The translations under genes were made by a program, and so were the position numbers. Shown piece by piece: positions 1 through 6,988 of a stretch of 39,465 bases of DNA; position 1 is the stretch's first letter; every line of letters begins with the position of its first letter. The stretch is from CAIPVR01 sp049316905. GTDB lineage: Bacteria > Actinomycetota > Acidimicrobiia > Acidimicrobiales > Microtrichaceae. The notes beneath the pieces were generated by a model that saw only the letters and a list, made by a program, of their open reading frames with translations, ran no database searches and was not told the origin of the DNA. The stretch covers positions 1 to 39,465 of the forward strand of contig JBMOJH010000019.1 of the NCBI GenBank assembly GCA_049316905.1, given 5' to 3'.

Positions 1-1
1 C

Positions 2-262
2 GAGCGCCCTCCCCGGAACGATGATGGCGCGACCGTCGCGCTGCTCCTGTCGGTCATCGGCCTGCTCGGCTGCCTGCCGGTGGGCGCGGCGGGCGTGGCG
101 ATGGGCTACTCGGCCCGGGCCCGCATCCGCGCCGCGGACGGTGCCGTCGGTGGCGAACGCAGCGCCGCCGCGGCGATCGTCATCGGCTGGGTGGCGGTGG
201 GGATCTCGGTGCTGGCGCTGCTCGCCCTGCTCCTGGCGCTGGCGATCACCCGGTCGGGTTGA
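2..262 (+). CDS. DUF4190-type membrane protein, 3' part only
   Basis: The frame is open from the left edge, so the start lies outside the window; only the last 86 codons are visible. They show two hydrophobic segments (about bases 38-115 and 165-255) joined by a basic loop with a GYSARARIRAADG motif followed by GGERSAAAAIVIGW. This two-helix pattern with a GYxARxxIR loop is typical of DUF4190 proteins, small membrane proteins of unknown function common in Actinobacteria. The last 17 bases overlap the end of the convergent gene at 246-1514, leaving no room for a terminator. The family call is from the motif pattern; the role is unknown. Confidence 0.7.
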   Translation, partial: ERPPRNDDGATVALLLSVIGLLGCLPVGAAGVAMGYSARARIRAADGAVGGERSAAAAIVIGWVAVGISVLALLALLLALAITRSG

Positions 263-1514
263 GGCGGGTGATCCCGGCGAAGGTGGTGACGTAGCAGTCG
301 CCGGACCAGCCCGGCGCGGGGAACAGGACCGACTGCACCGGGCTGTGCGTGTCGACGCGCCAGAGCTCCGCACCGTCGTCCACCCGGCGCAGGACCGCCA
401 CGTCCGTGCCCCGCTCGTGGTCGAAGTCCCCGGTCAGCACGGTGCCGGCGCCCGGGTCGAGCAGTAGGTGGCCCGCGTGGTCGGCCCCGACCGACCATCG
501 CGTGGTGAGTCCGCCGTCGTCCGCCACGTCGAACGCCGTGAGCACGCCGTTGCCGCTGTCGTAGCCGATCGCCACGTGGCGGACGGGGTCGACCACCGGC
601 GGGTTGGCGATCAGCCCGCCCGGGCGCCCGCAGACCTCCGCGGAGCTCGGCGCCGACCCGTCGAGCGGGACGCGGTGCAGGCGGAGCGGCGCGGTGCACA
701 CGCCCCGGCCCCGGAACGACGGGCCGAAGTTCTCGGAGCCGGTGCCGTCGTCGAGGAACCACGCGGCCCCGTCGATGAGCACCGCGTCCCACCCGTGGCC
801 CCGGCCCTCCTCGTGCCGGTAGGTGATGGGCGGCGCATCCGCAGCGAGCGCCGTGCCGTCCCAGGTGATCCGGTGCAGCGCGGTGTCACCCACCACGACG
901 ACGGTCGCGATCCCGGGGCCGACCTCGGTGGGGTACGCGGTTGCCGAGATCCGGGCGATCGACGGTTCCGGCAGCTCGTGGCGGGCGAGCACCTCGAGCG
1001 TGCCGGGCGCCAGTACCACCAGCTCCGAGCCCGTCTCGCCCGCGGCCGGGGTGGACACCCCGGACGTGCCGAGGAAGTCCTTGGTGACGAGCCGGCCGTC
1101 GGGCAGCACGAGCGACGAGTTGTACGGATGGTCCCGGGGCAGGCGCACCGACGCCGTCGGTTCCAGCGTGGCCGCGTCGAGCCGGTGCACGTGACGCCCG
1201 TGGGTCACGTAGAGGCCGCCGTCCGCGTGGGCGACCATGCCGCCCGGCCACCACGGCCCGCCCGGCAGGTCCGGCGAGCGGGCGACGGTGGCCAGGGTCA
1301 CCGGGTCCACCCGTTCCACGAAGCCGGTGGAGTCCGGTCCGGGGACCGCGCCCTGCACGAACACCTCGCCCGGGTCGCGCAGCACCACCATGCACGCGCC
1401 GAACAGCTCCCGGAAGGTCGCGGTCGGCGTGGTGAGGGGGAGGCGCTCGACGAGCTGCCGGCGGGTCGGGCCGCCGTCCTCCGCGGGCCAGGGCGAGGGG
1501 TGGTGGCCGTTCAT
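246..1514 (-). CDS. Predicted beta-propeller protein, function unknown
   Basis: The product is 422 residues. It is built from repeating beta-strand-rich units with turns such as GGLYVTHGRHVHRL, GRLVTKDFLG, IGYDSGNGVLTAFD and TVLTGDFDHERG, which resemble the blades of SMP-30/NHL/YVTN-type propellers. No signal peptide or membrane helix is seen, so it is probably cytoplasmic. The ATG at 1512-1514 overlaps the stop of the upstream DUF1330-like gene (ATGA), indicating translational coupling in one operon. No catalytic motif was recognised, and a lactonase-like or binding role is only a guess. Confidence 0.75.
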   Translation of the reverse strand: MNGHHPSPWPAEDGGPTRRQLVERLPLTTPTATFRELFGACMVVLRDPGEVFVQGAVPGPDSTGFVERVDPVTLATVARSPDLPGGPWWPGGMVAHADGGLYVTHGRHVHRLDAATLEPTASVRLPRDHPYNSSLVLPDGRLVTKDFLGTSGVSTPAAGETGSELVVLAPGTLEVLARHELPEPSIARISATAYPTEVGPGIATVVVVGDTALHRITWDGTALAADAPPITYRHEEGRGHGWDAVLIDGAAWFLDDGTGSENFGPSFRGRGVCTAPLRLHRVPLDGSAPSSAEVCGRPGGLIANPPVVDPVRHVAIGYDSGNGVLTAFDVADDGGLTTRWSVGADHAGHLLLDPGAGTVLTGDFDHERGTDVAVLRRVDDGAELWRVDTHSPVQSVLFPAPGWSGDCYVTTFAGITRLNPTG

Positions 1515-1963
1515 CCGAACGGCGACCGGAGCGCCGGTTCCTGCTCGCCGTCGCACGCGATCAGCACCGCCTGCTCGACGGCCGCGTCGCGGTGGACGGT
1601 GGCCTCGAAGTAGCCGGGGTACTCGCCGAGGCGCAGGAACGCGGCCCGGCTCGGGTACCAGACGGCCACCACCTCGTCGATGGCGTCGTGGTCGCAACCG
1701 ATCACCGTCTCGCCGGCGTCGGTGACCCAGAGGATCCGGCCGCCGGTCGCGTCGATGGCGGCCTTCGCCACGACCCCGTAGCGCAGGTACGCCTCGCGGC
1801 CGCTCAGCCCGGACCCCGCGTCGGGGTGGTCCTCGGGGTACGCCGCGACCGGGCGGTAGCGGTTGAGGTTCAGCATGACCACCGGGCGGTCGTCGCCGTC
1901 GGCGGCCCGCTGCATGAGGCCCGTGATGGCCTCCGGGCTGGGGTTCACGTGGGTGTCGGACAC
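1511..1963 (-). CDS. DUF1330-like small protein
   Basis: The product is 150 residues and starts at GTG 1961-1963. The sequence has a VVMLNLNRYRP segment near residue 27, a GRILWVTDAGETVIG segment and an EVVAVWYPSRAAFLRL segment, then EYPGYFEATVHRDAAVEQ. This matches the ferredoxin-like dimeric alpha-beta barrel layout of the DUF1330 family, whose members have no agreed reaction. It is the first gene of a two-gene operon and overlaps the propeller gene by four bases. A TACACT box at 1992-1997 on this strand and a short leader with GGAG before the GTG make a plausible promoter and ribosome site. Confidence 0.75.
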   Translation of the reverse strand: MSDTHVNPSPEAITGLMQRAADGDDRPVVMLNLNRYRPVAAYPEDHPDAGSGLSGREAYLRYGVVAKAAIDATGGRILWVTDAGETVIGCDHDAIDEVVAVWYPSRAAFLRLGEYPGYFEATVHRDAAVEQAVLIACDGEQEPALRSPFG

Positions 1964-1991
1964 GGCGCGCTCCGGGGTCGTCGGCCGCCGC

Positions 1992-1997
1992 AGTGTA
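1992..1997 (-). promoter_or_regulatory. Putative -10 box of the DUF1330/propeller operon
   Basis: TACACT reads on the minus strand 28 bases before the GTG at 1963, which gives a leader of about 20 bases. Confidence 0.4.
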
Positions 1998-1998
1998 G

Positions 1999-2015
1999 TT
2001 GCACCATGGCTGCAA
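1999..2015. promoter_or_regulatory. Inverted repeat in a divergent promoter region
   Basis: TTGCA and TGCAA form perfect 5-base arms around a 7-base centre containing CCATGG. The repeat lies just upstream of the minus-strand TACACT box and about 35 bases before the plus-strand TAGCGT box, so a bound protein could affect both the DUF1330 operon and the YihY-family gene. The arms are short and the site is only a candidate. Confidence 0.35.
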
Positions 2016-2049
2016 TATCCCGGCTCCGGGGCGTGGCCCCCCCCACCGG

Positions 2050-2055
2050 TAGCGT
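2050..2055 (+). promoter_or_regulatory. -10 box, leaderless start of the YihY-family gene
   Basis: TAGCGT ends 7 bases before the GTG at 2063, the spacing expected when transcription starts at or next to the start codon. Confidence 0.5.
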
Positions 2056-2062
2056 CGGGCGG

Positions 2063-3079
2063 GTGAGCGACCGACCGGCCGAGCCAGCGACCGCCCCGGC
2101 CGACCCGCCCCGCCGGAACCTCATCGACCGCACCGCGGACCGCGTCGACGCGTGGCAACGCCGCGTCCCGCCCCTCGCCCTCGGCTTCGCCGTGACCAAG
2201 AAGTACGGCGAGGACCGCGGCGGCCAGCTCGCCATGCTGCTCGCCTACCGCGGGTTCTTCGCGATCTTCCCGCTGCTCCTCGCCTTCGTGAACGTGCTGG
2301 GCCTGGTGCTCGCGGGCAACGACGAGCTGCGCAACGACCTGATCGACTCGGCGCTCAGCAACATCCCCGTCATCGGGGGGCAGATCCGCACCGATGCGGC
2401 CGGCGGCAGCGTGGCGGTGGTCGTGGCCTCGGTGCTGGTGTCGCTGTGGGCCGGCCTGGGCCTGCTCGAGATGCTCCAGGAGTCGCTCAACACCGTGTGG
2501 GGCGTGCCCATGTTCGAGCGGCCGCCGTGGGTCGTGCGCCGCCTGCGCTCGTTGCCCGCCGCCGTGGTGGTGATCGGCTGCCTGGTGCTGTCGGGCTCGC
2601 GGTCGTGGCTCTTCGGCGGCGCCGATGGCGTGGTGGGCCAGTTCGTCGGGGCGCTGCTGCCGTTCCTCGGCGGCGCGCTCTGCTACCTCGGCCTGCACTG
2701 GGCGCTCTGCCAGCGCAAGGTGCCGTTCCCGGCCCAGCTGCCCGGCGCCGCGTTCGTGGGCCTCGGCTGGTTCGGGCTGCAGCTGCTCGGCGAGTGGTAC
2801 GTGAATCGCTTCGTGGTGCGCAGCTCCGACACCTACGGCGTGTTCGTCATCGTCTTCGGCGTGCTCAGCTGGAGCTACCTGCTCGGCACGCTCTATCTCT
2901 ACGGCAACGAGCTGGCCTCGGTGCTGCACGAGCGCCGCTGGCCCCGCAGCCTGTCGGGCCGCGACCTGACCGATGCCGACCGGGCCGCCTACCGCGTGGT
3001 GGCGGAGCGGGAGGTGCGGGTCCGGGGGACCGAGCTCACCGTCGACGTCCCCCGGGACCCGGCGCCGCCGCCCTCCTGA
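2063..3079 (+). CDS. YihY/virulence factor BrkB family membrane protein
   Basis: The product is 338 residues. An N-terminal cytoplasmic stretch of about 60 residues precedes several long hydrophobic segments (around residues 65-90, 120-145, 165-190, 195-215, 225-250 and 260-290). The AMLLAYRGFFAIFPLLLAF segment, the LLEMLQESLNTVWGV segment and the TYGVFVIVFGVLSWSYL segment are typical of the YihY (UPF0761, formerly RNase BN) family. These are inner-membrane proteins of uncertain function; the old RNase assignment is not supported. The GTG is chosen because the family similarity begins soon after it and a TAGCGT box sits 7 bases upstream. It stands alone and is followed by a strong hairpin. 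Confidence 0.9.
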   Translation: MSDRPAEPATAPADPPRRNLIDRTADRVDAWQRRVPPLALGFAVTKKYGEDRGGQLAMLLAYRGFFAIFPLLLAFVNVLGLVLAGNDELRNDLIDSALSNIPVIGGQIRTDAAGGSVAVVVASVLVSLWAGLGLLEMLQESLNTVWGVPMFERPPWVVRRLRSLPAAVVVIGCLVLSGSRSWLFGGADGVVGQFVGALLPFLGGALCYLGLHWALCQRKVPFPAQLPGAAFVGLGWFGLQLLGEWYVNRFVVRSSDTYGVFVIVFGVLSWSYLLGTLYLYGNELASVLHERRWPRSLSGRDLTDADRAAYRVVAEREVRVRGTELTVDVPRDPAPPPS

Positions 3080-3099
3080 GCGGATCGGCCCGGACGCGG

Positions 3100-3129
3100 C
3101 ACGGCCGGCGCCCGGAGGCGCCGGCCGTG
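3100..3129. terminator. Strong hairpin between convergent genes
   Basis: A perfect 13-base-pair stem (CACGGCCGGCGCC and its complement) closes a 4-base CGGA loop. It lies 20 bases after the YihY-family stop and 25 bases before the DUF5684 stop, so it could end transcription from both sides. There is no U tract, as is usual in high-GC Actinobacteria. Confidence 0.75.
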
Positions 3130-3154
3130 ACCGCGATGCGGATGTGTGGGTGGG

Positions 3155-3637
3155 TCAGGCCACGCCCGGGGCCGCCGGCGGAGCGCCGTAGCCGCCCTTG
3201 TTGAGCCCCACACCGGGAGCCATGTTGGCGGGGTTGGCCTGCGCGGAGCCGAAGCCCAGGACCAGGTGCGAGATGCCCGGGATGATGAACAGGAAGATCT
3301 TCCAGCCGAGTTCCTTGTCGTAGATCTCGGCCGTGTCGCTCGCGAGGAACCACAGGGCGATGATCTGGATGCAGGGGATCAGCGCCAGGATCAGCCAGAC
3401 GATCGGCTCGCGCTTCCCGCGGGCCTTATAGACCATGTAGATGTTCACGAAGGGGACGATGCCCATCCAGCCGGGCAGGCCCATCTTGGTGAAGACCTTC
3501 CAGTAACCCACCAGGAAGAGGATGAAGAACGCCAGATACACCAGCATCAGGATGACGAAGCCGGCGCCGCCTCCCGACGACGACTCGCTCGTCACCGTGA
3601 AGTCGTTCTGGAGCACCGTGTGAAGAACACCGAGCAT
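3155..3637 (-). CDS. DUF5684 family membrane protein
   Basis: The product is 160 residues with three likely membrane helices at about 26-46, 79-98 and 113-129. The WKVFTKMGLPGWMGIVPF motif and following NIYMVYKARGKREP match DUF5684 proteins, which often occur as short membrane proteins or beside signal-peptidase-like proteins; the role is unknown. The C-terminal 30 residues are Gly, Pro and Ala rich. The ATG at 3635-3637 is preferred over an in-frame start 19 codons upstream because GGGAGG lies just before it on this strand. Confidence 0.85.
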   Translation of the reverse strand: MLGVLHTVLQNDFTVTSESSSGGGAGFVILMLVYLAFFILFLVGYWKVFTKMGLPGWMGIVPFVNIYMVYKARGKREPIVWLILALIPCIQIIALWFLASDTAEIYDKELGWKIFLFIIPGISHLVLGFGSAQANPANMAPGVGLNKGGYGAPPAAPGVA

Positions 3638-3751
3638 GAGGACCTCCCACTCGGGGTGCTGCGGAGTGCGCACCCCGGCGACGACGGTAGCCATCCGTCA
3701 CGCCGAATCGGCGGATCGTCGATCGAGATTGGTCCGTCCGGCTCAGTCCCC

Positions 3752-3768
3752 CTGACCCGCCGGGTCAG
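3752..3768 (-). terminator. Hairpin at the end of ppa
   Basis: CTGACCC and GGGTCAG form a perfect 7-base-pair stem with a GCC loop. The stem covers the ppa stop codon (3765-3767), so it may end the tetR-ppa transcript. Confidence 0.5.
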
Positions 3769-4253
3769 TGGCCGGGGTAGGCCTCGCGTGCGGCCGTGAT
3801 GGAGGCGACCGCGTCCTCGCGGCCGGTCCAGTCGCCGATCACCGACTCCTTGCCCGGCTCGAGGTCCTTGTACACCTCGAAGAAGTGCCGGATCTCCGCG
3901 AGCAGGTAGGAGGGCACGTCCGCGACGTCCACGATGTGGTCCCAGCGGGGGTCGCCCGCGGGCACGCAGAGCACCTTGACGTCGCGACCCTTCTCGTCGG
4001 TCATCTCCAGCTGGCCGACCGGGCGGGCCCGCACGTGGCAGCCCGGGAAGGTCGGGTCCTCCAGGAGCACCAGCGCGTCGAGCGGGTCGCCGTCCTCGGC
4101 CAGGGTGTCGGGGAAGAACCCGTACTCCGTGGGATAGACGGTGGCCTGGAACAGGTGGCGGTCCAGCCACGCGTCGCCGGTGTCGTGGTCGATCTCGTAC
4201 TTGTTGCGGGACCCCTGCGGGATCTCCACCACCACCTCGAACCACTCGCTCAT
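3765..4253 (-). CDS. ppa: Inorganic pyrophosphatase, family I
   Basis: This cytoplasmic enzyme hydrolyses pyrophosphate to two phosphates and pulls biosynthetic reactions forward. The 162-residue length is right for a prokaryotic family I enzyme. EIPQGSRNKYEID (residues 10-22) supplies the conserved Lys and Glu, YGFFPDT follows, and DGDPLDALV (55-63) is the family signature with the metal-binding Asp at 55, 57 and 60. The ATG at 4251-4253 overlaps the stop of the upstream TetR gene by four bases, so the two are translationally coupled. Being second to a tetR gene is unusual for a housekeeping enzyme, and its expression may follow that promoter. Confidence 0.97.
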   Translation of the reverse strand: MSEWFEVVVEIPQGSRNKYEIDHDTGDAWLDRHLFQATVYPTEYGFFPDTLAEDGDPLDALVLLEDPTFPGCHVRARPVGQLEMTDEKGRDVKVLCVPAGDPRWDHIVDVADVPSYLLAEIRHFFEVYKDLEPGKESVIGDWTGREDAVASITAAREAYPGH

Positions 4254-4840
4254 CGTTCGTTCCCTCGGTCGAGGCCCCGCATGCCCGACCACGCGAGGCG
4301 CGAGAGCTGCTGGGCCAGTGTGTCGATGTCGGGCTCGCGGTCGTGCGCGAGCCAGTAGCGGGAGGTCGCCTCGGTCATGCCGACGATGCCGTGGGCCAGC
4401 ACCAGCCGGTTCGGCACCGGCCGGCCGTCCACCACGATCAGCTCGGCGATCGTGCGGGCGATCGAGTCCTCCACCGTGCGGGCGAAGGAGGCGAACTCGG
4501 GGTCGCGACGCGCGCCGGAGCCGAACAGCACCCGGAACGCCGCGGTGCGGGCGCCGACGAAGCCGAAGTAGGCGCGGAAGCCGTTCTCGATCTGCTGGCG
4601 CGGACCGGCCGCGTCCGCGGTGGCCTTGGCGATCGTCTCCTGCAGCTCCTGGCCGATCTCGCCGAGCAGCTCCACGAACAGCTCCCGCTTGGAGCTGAAG
4701 TGCTGGTAGAGCACCGGCTTGGTCACGCCCGCCGCCTCGGCCACGTCGTTCATGGACGTGGCGTGGTAGCCCTTGTCCGCGAAGACGGTCTCGGCGGTGG
4801 CGAGCAGCTGGGTTCGACGTTCCGCGGCGGGCAGGCGCAC
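4250..4840 (-). CDS. TetR family transcriptional regulator
   Basis: The product is 196 residues, a normal TetR length. The N-terminal helix-turn-helix is clear: RTQLLATAETVFADKGYHAT, then MNDVAEAAGVTKPVLYQHF and SSKRELF (about residues 9-55). The C-terminal ligand-binding half is helical and variable. I chose GTG 4838-4840 because conserved TetR sequence begins just after it and a perfect palindrome and TAACCT box lie immediately upstream; an ATG at 4916-4918 would place both inside the gene. It heads an operon with ppa. The palindrome on its own promoter implies self-repression. The ligand is unknown, but a second matching operator at 28796-28809 links it to the AtuA-partner gene. Confidence 0.92.
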   Translation of the reverse strand: MRLPAAERRTQLLATAETVFADKGYHATSMNDVAEAAGVTKPVLYQHFSSKRELFVELLGEIGQELQETIAKATADAAGPRQQIENGFRAYFGFVGARTAAFRVLFGSGARRDPEFASFARTVEDSIARTIAELIVVDGRPVPNRLVLAHGIVGMTEATSRYWLAHDREPDIDTLAQQLSRLAWSGMRGLDRGNER

Positions 4841-4848
4841 GGGGCTGG

Positions 4849-4854
4849 AGGTTA
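4849..4854 (-). promoter_or_regulatory. -10 box of tetR-ppa, leaderless
   Basis: TAACCT on the minus strand ends 8 bases before the GTG at 4840 and is overlapped by the operator palindrome, so bound repressor would block the promoter. Confidence 0.5.
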
Positions 4855-4867
4855 CCCGGCGGTAACC
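4850..4867. promoter_or_regulatory. Probable TetR operator
   Basis: GGTTACC-CGGC-GGTAACC is a perfect inverted repeat with 7-base arms and a 4-base centre. It lies 9 bases before the tetR start and overlaps its -10 box, the usual place for an autoregulatory TetR operator. Its core TACCCGGCGGTA matches 11 of 12 bases at 28797-28808. Confidence 0.7.
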
Positions 4868-4902
4868 GCCCTCCCGGGATCGGGGTCCCCGCCGGTGGCG
4901 CC

Positions 4903-4908
4903 TACGGT
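4903..4908 (+). promoter_or_regulatory. -10 box, leaderless start of the sucrase/ferredoxin-like gene
   Basis: TACGGT ends 8 bases before the ATG at 4917. Confidence 0.5.
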
Positions 4909-4916
4909 GCGGGGGC

Positions 4917-5912
4917 ATGGACGCCGGTGCACCCGAGGCCCCACCGATCCGTTGCGCGCCGTTCCACGAGGCCGAGGCGGCCGACCCCGTGGGGTCGGCC
5001 GGGCACTACGACGCGTTCCTGGTGGTCGAGGTGCCGCTGCCGTGGGCCCGCGACATCTCCATGTGCGAGCCGTTCGCCACGCTCGCCGGCGGCGAGGTGC
5101 TCGCCGCGGTGGTGGCCGCCGACGGCCGGCGCTGGCGACCGATGGGGGTGGTGCCCGCCCCCGGGTCGGACCGCCGGCGCGTCACCGCCTACGACCGCTC
5201 CGTTCGTGGCGGCGGGGGCCCGTACCGCCGGCGGGAGTGGACGGTGCCGCCGTCGGAGCTGGTCGGGCTGTGCCGGGCGGTGCTCGACGGCACCGCGCCG
5301 CCCGCGTCGGCCCGGCCGGAGGAGGTGGCCGCGGAGGTGGTCGACCTGCTCGTGTGCACCCACGGCCGACGCGACGTGTGCTGCGGCGGTGCCGGCTCAC
5401 TGCTGTACGCGGAGGTGGAGCAGCTCTGTGCGGGCCGGCCCGACGTTCGGGTGCGCCGCTGCTCGCACACCGGCGGCCACCGGTTCGCACCCACCGCGCT
5501 CACCTTCCCCGACGGGTTCGCGTGGGCGCACCTGGATCCGGCGACGGCGGCGGCGGTCGCCCGGCGCGGCCCGGATGACGCGGTGCCGGCGGGGTCGTGC
5601 CGCGGGGCGTCGTCGGTGCCGGCCGGGGCGTGGCAGGCGGTCGACCGCGAAGGCCTCGTCCGGTGGGGGTGGCGGTGGGCGTCGGCCGAACGGGAGCTCG
5701 CGCCCCTGCCGGAACCGGCTGACGCCGGCGACGCGATCGGGATCGAGGTGCGGGCGCAGTTGCCCGGTGAGGGCCCGGTGGTCCTGCGGGCGGTTGCGGA
5801 CGTGGGTCGGCTCGTGCCCACGCCGGCCTGCGGTGCCCATGAGGGCGACGAGGTCCCGACCGAGCCCGAGTGGCGGGTGCGGGACGTGGCGACCGACGTT
5901 CCGGCTCAGTAG
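4917..5912 (+). CDS. Sucrase/ferredoxin-like (Apd1-type) Fe-S protein
   Basis: The product is 331 residues and matches the sucrase/ferredoxin-like family, a thioredoxin-fold ferredoxin group that includes yeast Apd1. The family binds a [2Fe-2S] cluster with two Cys and two His. Here CTHGRRDVCC gives Cys147, Cys155 and Cys156, and CSHTGGHRFAP gives His184 and His188 with the HxxxH spacing of Apd1. TFPDGFAWAHL follows, as in relatives. The sucrase name comes from an old plant annotation and does not imply sugar hydrolysis; redox or metal homeostasis is more likely. The ATG follows a TACGGT box by 8 bases. The end overlaps the convergent small membrane gene by 7 bases. Confidence 0.85.
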   Translation: MDAGAPEAPPIRCAPFHEAEAADPVGSAGHYDAFLVVEVPLPWARDISMCEPFATLAGGEVLAAVVAADGRRWRPMGVVPAPGSDRRRVTAYDRSVRGGGGPYRRREWTVPPSELVGLCRAVLDGTAPPASARPEEVAAEVVDLLVCTHGRRDVCCGGAGSLLYAEVEQLCAGRPDVRVRRCSHTGGHRFAPTALTFPDGFAWAHLDPATAAAVARRGPDDAVPAGSCRGASSVPAGAWQAVDREGLVRWGWRWASAERELAPLPEPADAGDAIGIEVRAQLPGEGPVVLRAVADVGRLVPTPACGAHEGDEVPTEPEWRVRDVATDVPAQ

Positions 5913-6190
5913 CCGAACTTCTCGCCCCGCTCCTCCTTCTCCGCGGCCTTCGCCGCGTACCCGAAGATGATCGCGGGCAGCAGCACGGCGGAGCCGGCCA
6001 CCAGCAGCACGATGATCGTCGTCACCACCCACGCCGGGAACTGCAGCGCGAAGCCCACGAAGAAGAGCACCAGCGACAAACCGAAGCACAGGTAGCCGAA
6101 CCGCTGCCCGAGCTCGGTGAGGCGGACCACCTGGGCCCGCCGGCGCAGCACCGGGTCGTCCGGGTCGGTCGGGTGCGGCGCGTCGGTCAC
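5906..6190 (-). CDS. Small two-helix membrane protein, unknown function
   Basis: The product is 94 residues. After a charged N-terminus (DAPHPTDPDDPVLRRRAQ) there are two hydrophobic helices at about 32-50 and 54-77, then a charged tail ending KEERGEKFGY. I do not recognise a named family. GTG 6188-6190 is supported by GGGAGG a few bases upstream on this strand. It is divergent from the FHA-like gene, with about 100 bases between them. Confidence 0.65.
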   Translation of the reverse strand: MTDAPHPTDPDDPVLRRRAQVVRLTELGQRFGYLCFGLSLVLFFVGFALQFPAWVVTTIIVLLVAGSAVLLPAIIFGYAAKAAEKEERGEKFGY

Positions 6191-6265
6191 GCGGCCAGCC
6201 TCCCGCGGCCGACGGTCGCGACGCACTTCGCCTCGACGGCCGCCGTCAGCGGAAATAGCATGAAA

Positions 6266-6271
6266 TACAGT
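6266..6271 (+). promoter_or_regulatory. Putative promoter of the FHA-like gene in an AT-rich patch
   Basis: TACAGT lies 21 bases before the GTG at 6293, with GGAGG at 6282-6286 in between. A second hexamer, TAGCAT, is at 6256-6261. The surrounding bases 6251-6276 are markedly AT-rich for this genome. Confidence 0.4.
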
Positions 6272-6292
6272 GAAACGTGCTGGAGGTTGCCC

Positions 6293-6985
6293 GTGTCGAG
6301 GCTGCTGGTCGAGTTCTGCGGTGAGGAACGGGCGGTGGAGCACCGTCTCGGCGTCGGCCGGGCGGCGGACCTGGTCATCGACGACAACCCGTACCTGCAC
6401 CGCGAGGTCCTGCGCTTCGTGCGCGACGGCGGCACGTGGTGGGTGCACACCACCGGGTCCCGGGTGGTGGTGACCGTCGACGACGGCGCCGGCAGTTCCG
6501 CCACGCTCGGGCCGGGGGCGAGCGCCGCGCTCGTGGCCCCCACCTCCCTGGTCCGGTTCGCCGCGGGACCGGCGCGGTACGAGCTGTCGGCCACCCTCGA
6601 GGACCACGAGCGCGACCTCGACCTGTTCGGTCCCGCCGTGCTCGGCGGGACCCGCACGCTCGAGTGGGGCCGGGTCGGGCTCAACGACGACCAGCGCCTG
6701 CTGCTGCTCGCGCTGTGCGAGCACCGGCTCCGCAACCCGTCGGACCGCACGGCCCCTCCGCCCACCAACCGGTCCGCCGCGCGTCGCCTCGGCTGGTCGC
6801 CGTCGAAGTACAACCGGAAGCTCGACCACCTGTGCGAGAAGCTCGCCCGGGCCGGCGTGGCCGGCGTGCACGGCGACGTGGCGCTGCTCGCCGCGGACCG
6901 TCGTCGCGTGCTGATCGACCACGCCGTGGAGGTGGGTCTGGTCAACGTGACGGAGCTCGGCGACCTGGATCCCCCGGCCGTCTGA
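6293..6985 (+). CDS. FHA-like domain protein with C-terminal DNA-binding-like domain
   Basis: The product is 230 residues. The first 100 resemble a forkhead-associated phosphopeptide-binding domain: VGRAADLVIDDNPYLHREVLRF aligns with the usual GR-x-D-I-x-D-x-x-SR-H strand pair, though the canonical Ser is changed. The C-terminal half includes NDDQRLLLLALCEHRL and TNRSAARRLGWSPSKYNRKLDHLCEKL, which looks like a winged helix. I chose GTG 6293 over ATG 6260 because GGAGG lies 6 bases upstream. It faces the EccC-type gene across only 3 bases. FHA proteins are common partners of type VII-like loci, so a regulatory role there is likely but inferred. Confidence 0.75.
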   Translation: MSRLLVEFCGEERAVEHRLGVGRAADLVIDDNPYLHREVLRFVRDGGTWWVHTTGSRVVVTVDDGAGSSATLGPGASAALVAPTSLVRFAAGPARYELSATLEDHERDLDLFGPAVLGGTRTLEWGRVGLNDDQRLLLLALCEHRLRNPSDRTAPPPTNRSAARRLGWSPSKYNRKLDHLCEKLARAGVAGVHGDVALLAADRRRVLIDHAVEVGLVNVTELGDLDPPAV

Positions 6986-6988
6986 GCG

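Noticed and set aside
4838..4918. ATG at 4916-4918 as the TetR start
   Set aside because: It would add 26 Arg-rich residues unlike the family and would place the operator and the -10 box inside the gene, besides overlapping the divergent ATG at 4917.
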